Source of the DNA: CAZQQU01 sp964595625
Lineage (GTDB): Bacteria > Bacteroidota > Bacteroidia > Flavobacteriales > Flavobacteriaceae
Length of the DNA stretch: 64,000 nt
Assembly: GCA_964595625.1 (NCBI GenBank)
Contig: CAZQQU010000012.1
Span: forward strand, 10,077-74,076
Direction: 5' to 3'
The position numbers and the translations under genes were made by a program. Numbering within the stretch: position 1 is the stretch's first letter; every line of letters starts with the position of its first letter. Shown here one piece after another: positions 61,229-64,000 of this stretch. A model generated the notes under the pieces. That model searched no databases. It worked only from the letters and a program-made list of their open reading frames with translations, and was not told the origin of the DNA.

Positions 61229-61936
61229 TTATAAATTTACTTTCGTACCAATTTTTTCACCTTGAATCACCTTTAGTAAATTTCCTTGTGTATTCATATC
61301 AAAAACAATAATAGGCAATTCATTTTCCCGACTCAGAGTAAAAGCGGTGGTATCCATCACTTTTAGCCCCCGTTGTAACACATCATCAAAGGTTATATAA
61401 TCAAATTTAGTCGCATTTTCATCTTTTTCAGGATCTGCGGTATAGATTCCATCCACCCGAGTCCCTTTCAAAATTACATCGGCTTTGATTTCAATGGCTC
61501 GAAGTACAGCGGCTGAATCGGTAGTGAAGTATGGATTTCCGGTTCCACCTCCAAAAATGACCACGCGTCCTTTTTCAAGATGGCGTATGGCTCTTCTTCG
61601 GATAAAGGGCTCCGCTACTTCGTTTATTTGAATTGCCGACTGTAACCGGGTCTGCAGACCGATGTCTTCGCAGGCACCCTGCAATGCCAACCCGTTGATC
61701 ACGGTAGCGAGCATCCCCATGTGGTCGCCCTGAACGCGATCCATTCCTTTGCTAGCTCCGGCTACTCCTCTAAAAATATTTCCACCTCCTATTACAATAG
61801 CAACTTGTACACCCTGGTCCACCACAGATTTAATTTCTTGGGCGTAGGCGGCTAAACGATTGGGATCAATTCCATACTGAAGATCCCCCATAAGAGCTTC
61901 TCCGGAAAGTTTTAATAAAATACGTTGGTAGGGCAT
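61229..61936 (-). CDS. pyrH: UMP kinase
   Basis: 235 residues, amino-acid-kinase fold. LLKLSGEALMG at the start, VIGGGNIFRG near 50, FGGGTGNPYFTTDSAA near 130 and VDGIYTADPEKD near 163. It makes UDP from UMP. Own promoter TATTTTTG. In other flavobacteria the gene upstream is normally tsf; here it is an IS element. Confidence 0.97.
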   Translation of the reverse strand: MPYQRILLKLSGEALMGDLQYGIDPNRLAAYAQEIKSVVDQGVQVAIVIGGGNIFRGVAGASKGMDRVQGDHMGMLATVINGLALQGACEDIGLQTRLQSAIQINEVAEPFIRRRAIRHLEKGRVVIFGGGTGNPYFTTDSAAVLRAIEIKADVILKGTRVDGIYTADPEKDENATKFDYITFDDVLQRGLKVMDTTAFTLSRENELPIIVFDMNTQGNLLKVIQGEKIGTKVNL

Positions 61937-61959
61937 TGTTTTTTTTAATTATAGTTGTG

Positions 61960-61967
61960 CAAAAATA
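61960..61967 (-). promoter_or_regulatory. pyrH promoter -7 box (TATTTTTG)
   Basis: TAnnTTTG match on the minus strand, 24 bases before the ATG and about 50 bases from the IS end. Confidence 0.55.
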
Positions 61968-62089
61968 GGGAAAAATATGTTTTTGAATCAATGAAGGATT
62001 TTTTTTCAGTAATAAAAAAGGATGGACTTAGTAACTCTGGCTATAAGAAATTAAACAGCCCATAAGCATAATTTATTAATTTTATACTT

Positions 62090-62410
62090 ATGAAAACAAA
62101 AAGGTATTACAGCAAAGAATTTAAATTACAAGCCATATTAATGGCAGAAAAGAGGGAAAATGTAGCTGAAACTGCAAGAGAACTGGACATTCGTTCTGAT
62201 ATGTTGAGGAGGTGGATACATGAATATAAGGAGAAAAGATCAGAGGCATATACAGCAGCAAGCTATCTGTCAAAACCGAAAGACAAAAAACTATCTGAAC
62301 TTCAACAATTAAAAAAAGAGCTCAGAGAGGTAAAACTAGAACGGGATATATTAAAAAAGACCATTCACATCTTCTCCGGGAGCGATGGGACAAGTATAGA
62401 TTTATCATGA
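62090..62410 (+). CDS. IS3-family transposase OrfA
   Basis: 106 residues. N-terminal helix-turn-helix (YYSKEFKLQAILMAEKREN, ETARELDIRSDMLRRWI) and a C-terminal leucine-zipper-like coiled coil (LSELQQLKKELREVKLERDILKK). It binds the IS ends and, by -1 frameshifting, forms the N-terminus of the full transposase. Confidence 0.93.
   Translation: MKTKRYYSKEFKLQAILMAEKRENVAETARELDIRSDMLRRWIHEYKEKRSEAYTAASYLSKPKDKKLSELQQLKKELREVKLERDILKKTIHIFSGSDGTSIDLS
62353..62359 (+). other. programmed -1 frameshift site A AAA AAG
   Basis: Slippery heptamer in the correct phase of OrfA. After slipping, the frame continues open through DKYRFI into OrfB, giving the usual OrfAB fusion. Confidence 0.8.
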
Positions 62411-63279
62411 ATAATCAGAAAGAGTTTTCCATTGAGAAGATGTGTAAAGTATTAAATGTAAGCACTTCCGGTTATTACTATTGGATGAAACATCCTGTTA
62501 GTAAAAGAGAAAAAAGAAATAAGGAGCTTCTTTGTAAGATTAAGCAGGTTTATGACAAAAGTAAACGCACTTATGGTTCACCCAGAATTACCAAAGAGTT
62601 GAATATGACAGGAATTCAAGTGTGTCGAAAAACAGTAGCCAGGTTAATGAGGCACAATAACATCAGAAGCAAGTTAAAAAGGAAATATAAAATCACTACC
62701 GATTCTGATCATAATTATCCGGCTTCCCCAAATCTACTTAAACAACATTTTTTAGTTGCCGGAAAAGCACAAGTTTGGGTAAGTGATATTACATATATTA
62801 AAACGGATAAAGGGTGGTTGTATCTAACCATAATTTTAGATTTGTATGACCGTAAAGTTATTGGATGGGCAATGAGTGAAAGAATGTATACCGGTCAAAC
62901 GATAATTCCTGCATGGGATATGGCTTGTAAAAACAGAAAAATGGATTCGTCACTTATTTTTCATTCCGACCGGGGAATACAATATGCTTCAAATAGGTTT
63001 AGAAACAGGCTAAACGCTTACCCGTTAGTGCAGCAAAGCATGAGTAGAAAGGGGAATTGTTGGGATAATGCCGTGGCCGAATCTTTCTTTAAATCTTTAA
63101 AATCAGAAGCGATTTATCCTTACAGATTTAAAAATAAAAATGAAGCTAAACTGGCTGTATTCGAATATATTGAAACCTGGTATAACAGGAACAGAAGGCA
63201 TTCTGCTTTAAATGGATTAACTATTAATGAATTTGAACTATTCAATCAATCTAAAAAGACGATTTCCGGGCTTGGATAA
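62407..63279 (+). CDS. IS3-family transposase OrfB (DDE integrase core)
   Basis: 290 residues from the ATG at 62407, overlapping OrfA by 4 bases. HTH_21-like region (YGSPRITKELN), then the DDE triad: Asp in WVSDITYI, Asp in FHSDRGIQY and Glu in NAVAESFFKSLK, with the D-D-35-E-type final spacing, and the C-terminal ETWYNRNRRHSALNGL. Catalyses strand cleavage and transfer; intact. Confidence 0.94.
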   Translation: MNNQKEFSIEKMCKVLNVSTSGYYYWMKHPVSKREKRNKELLCKIKQVYDKSKRTYGSPRITKELNMTGIQVCRKTVARLMRHNNIRSKLKRKYKITTDSDHNYPASPNLLKQHFLVAGKAQVWVSDITYIKTDKGWLYLTIILDLYDRKVIGWAMSERMYTGQTIIPAWDMACKNRKMDSSLIFHSDRGIQYASNRFRNRLNAYPLVQQSMSRKGNCWDNAVAESFFKSLKSEAIYPYRFKNKNEAKLAVFEYIETWYNRNRRHSALNGLTINEFELFNQSKKTISGLG

Positions 63280-63318
63280 TTTGTCCGGATAATAGGTGCA
63301 AGTCCATCCATTACCTAC

Positions 63319-63609
63319 CTAAGTATATATGATATAATAAATTACTAATAACACAACAATAAGTTCAATAATTACGATACTTTTTTTATTTTTTAGAAAA
63401 TAGACTAATCCGAAATCTAAAGAGAAACAGAAAATTATTATTAAAAAATATTGAAAAAATATATTTAAAAACTCATAAGAATTTTTAAAAAAATCCCAGT
63501 AAATAATCAAATATAGAGCTATAATTATTGCCAATAATGCTGCAAAAGTATTTAAAACTCTAAATTTGAATATTTTATTCAAAAATTTATTTTTTAATTT
63601 AATCTTCAT
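63319..63609 (-). CDS. Small membrane protein, unknown
   Basis: 96 residues from the ATG at 63609 (an ATG at 63627 would add six). Not recognised. Basic N-terminus (MKIKLKNKFLNKIFKF), then three hydrophobic segments. Very AT-rich compared with the chromosome genes. It overlaps the preceding gene by 11 bases, suggesting coupled translation. Its stop lies 10 bases from the IS end. Confidence 0.5.
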   Translation of the reverse strand: MKIKLKNKFLNKIFKFRVLNTFAALLAIIIALYLIIYWDFFKNSYEFLNIFFQYFLIIIFCFSLDFGLVYFLKNKKSIVIIELIVVLLVIYYIIYT

Positions 63610-63961
63610 TTTGAATTCTAAAATCATTTTGAAGTCCTTCTTCTTTTAAAGTATATCCACGATCTGAGCTAATTTCAGGATACTTAGACAGCTCATTAGC
63701 ATTTTCCAAATCCTTTTTGTCAGTATATTTTAATTCATTAATAGTAAAGAATTTGTCTTCATAGGTAAACTCAGCTTTAAAAAACATTCGTATTGAATAT
63801 TCCTTTGCTCCTAAATCTTTTAGACTATTCATATCATTATGATTACCCACAATATAACCATATGTAGCTTTTCTTCCTTCTTGCCATCTATAAGTATCTG
63901 CAAATGTAAAATAAACGGTACCTCTTACAATCTTTTCTCCTTTTTCTATAATTCCCCCCAA
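63599..63961 (-). CDS. Hypothetical soluble protein, N-terminus uncertain or truncated
   Basis: About 120 residues; the only upstream start is a TTG at 63961, and an in-frame stop lies at 63977. Not recognised. Charged, soluble, with RGTVYFTFADTYRWQEGRKATYGYIVG in the N-terminal half. AT-rich. The 5' end abuts CCCCCCAAAAACCGGACAG, which resembles an IS end, so the original start may have been removed by an insertion. It forms an overlapping pair with the small membrane protein. Confidence 0.5.
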   Translation of the reverse strand: MGGIIEKGEKIVRGTVYFTFADTYRWQEGRKATYGYIVGNHNDMNSLKDLGAKEYSIRMFFKAEFTYEDKFFTINELKYTDKKDLENANELSKYPEISSDRGYTLKEEGLQNDFRIQNED

Positions 63962-64000
63962 AAACCGGACAGTAAGCTAAGTTATATTTTTAATTTAAAT

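Larger units (their letters stand above)
62020..63309 (+). mobile_element. IS3-family insertion sequence
   Basis: About 1.29 kb with two overlapping transposase frames. The ends carry a 10-base perfect inverted repeat: GGATGGACTT (62020-62029) and AAGTCCATCC (63300-63309); the IS proper may begin at TGGACTT, three bases in. No clear target duplication is visible at either reading of the ends. Both frames are intact, so it may be active. It sits 84 bases upstream of pyrH. Confidence 0.88.

Noticed and set aside
62017..63312. Target-site duplication flanking the IS
   Set aside because: Flanking triplets do not match for either placement of the IS ends.
1..64000. CRISPR arrays, tRNA and rRNA genes
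   Set aside because: No regularly spaced direct repeats, cloverleaf-like sequences with a GTTCGA-type T-loop, or rRNA cores were seen in the spacers.

Overview
The window looks like a chromosome segment of a member of the Bacteroidota, most likely family Flavobacteriaceae. The evidence is the low-to-medium GC content, repeated TAnnTTTG promoter elements (the Bacteroidota -7 box, in the best cases with TTG 20 bases upstream), secreted proteins with type IX secretion C-terminal domains, a lipoprotein with a Bacteroidota-style acidic surface-export signal, and lineage-typical families and gene orders (DUF3822-rsmD, DUF4271-hemD, glycosyltransferase-dihydroorotase-DUF4296, pyrH-frr).

Layout. 1-7.3 kb: DUF3822 (partial), rsmD, RNase P RNA on the minus strand, a YebC/PmpR protein, pruA, uvrB, dps and a TerB/J-domain protein. 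7.3-11.3 kb, minus: leuS, with an unusual AT-rich insertion, and a UbiA prenyltransferase. 11.6-12.6 kb: a surface lipoprotein. 12.7-20.0 kb, minus: a methionine operon metB-hom-metH(N)-metH(C)-metF behind a clear SAM-I (S-box) riboswitch. 20.3-25.8 kb: tex, purK-purE, a SET-domain protein and adk. 25.9-30.6 kb: a MarR-YceI pair sharing a GTATATAC operator-like palindrome, then an exported redox/rhodanese cluster, a small membrane protein and an erythromycin-esterase-like protein. 30.6-39.7 kb: a cystathionine beta-synthase-like enzyme, a phosphohexomutase, a GNAT-racemase pair, ruvX-def, a structured intergenic repeat near 36.3 kb, yraN, a deoxynucleoside kinase and era. 39.9-42.8 kb: an Fe-S/electron-transfer set (Mrp, NifU-type scaffold, ferredoxin-NADP reductase, ferredoxin). 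43-46.7 kb: two T9SS cargo genes, the first an S8 protease with an ambiguous start. 46.8-51.8 kb: an epimerase, the DUF4296-dihydroorotase-glycosyltransferase operon and DUF4271-hemD. 51.9-57.5 kb, minus: the elongasome operon mreB-mreC-mreD-mrdA-rodA. 57.7-62 kb: purH, an ABC permease and pyrH-frr. 62-64 kb: an IS3-family element, then two AT-rich orphan genes running to a possible second IS end.

Most of the window is ordinary housekeeping sequence. I did not find a convincing new multi-gene system. The items most worth a second look are the structured element at 36.24-36.37 kb, the shared MarR/YceI palindrome, the SAM-I riboswitch operon, the leuS insertion, the hidden signal peptide before the S8 protease, recurrent TTTCGC/GCGAAA palindromes, and the transposon-associated right edge. 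No tRNA, rRNA or CRISPR array was seen.
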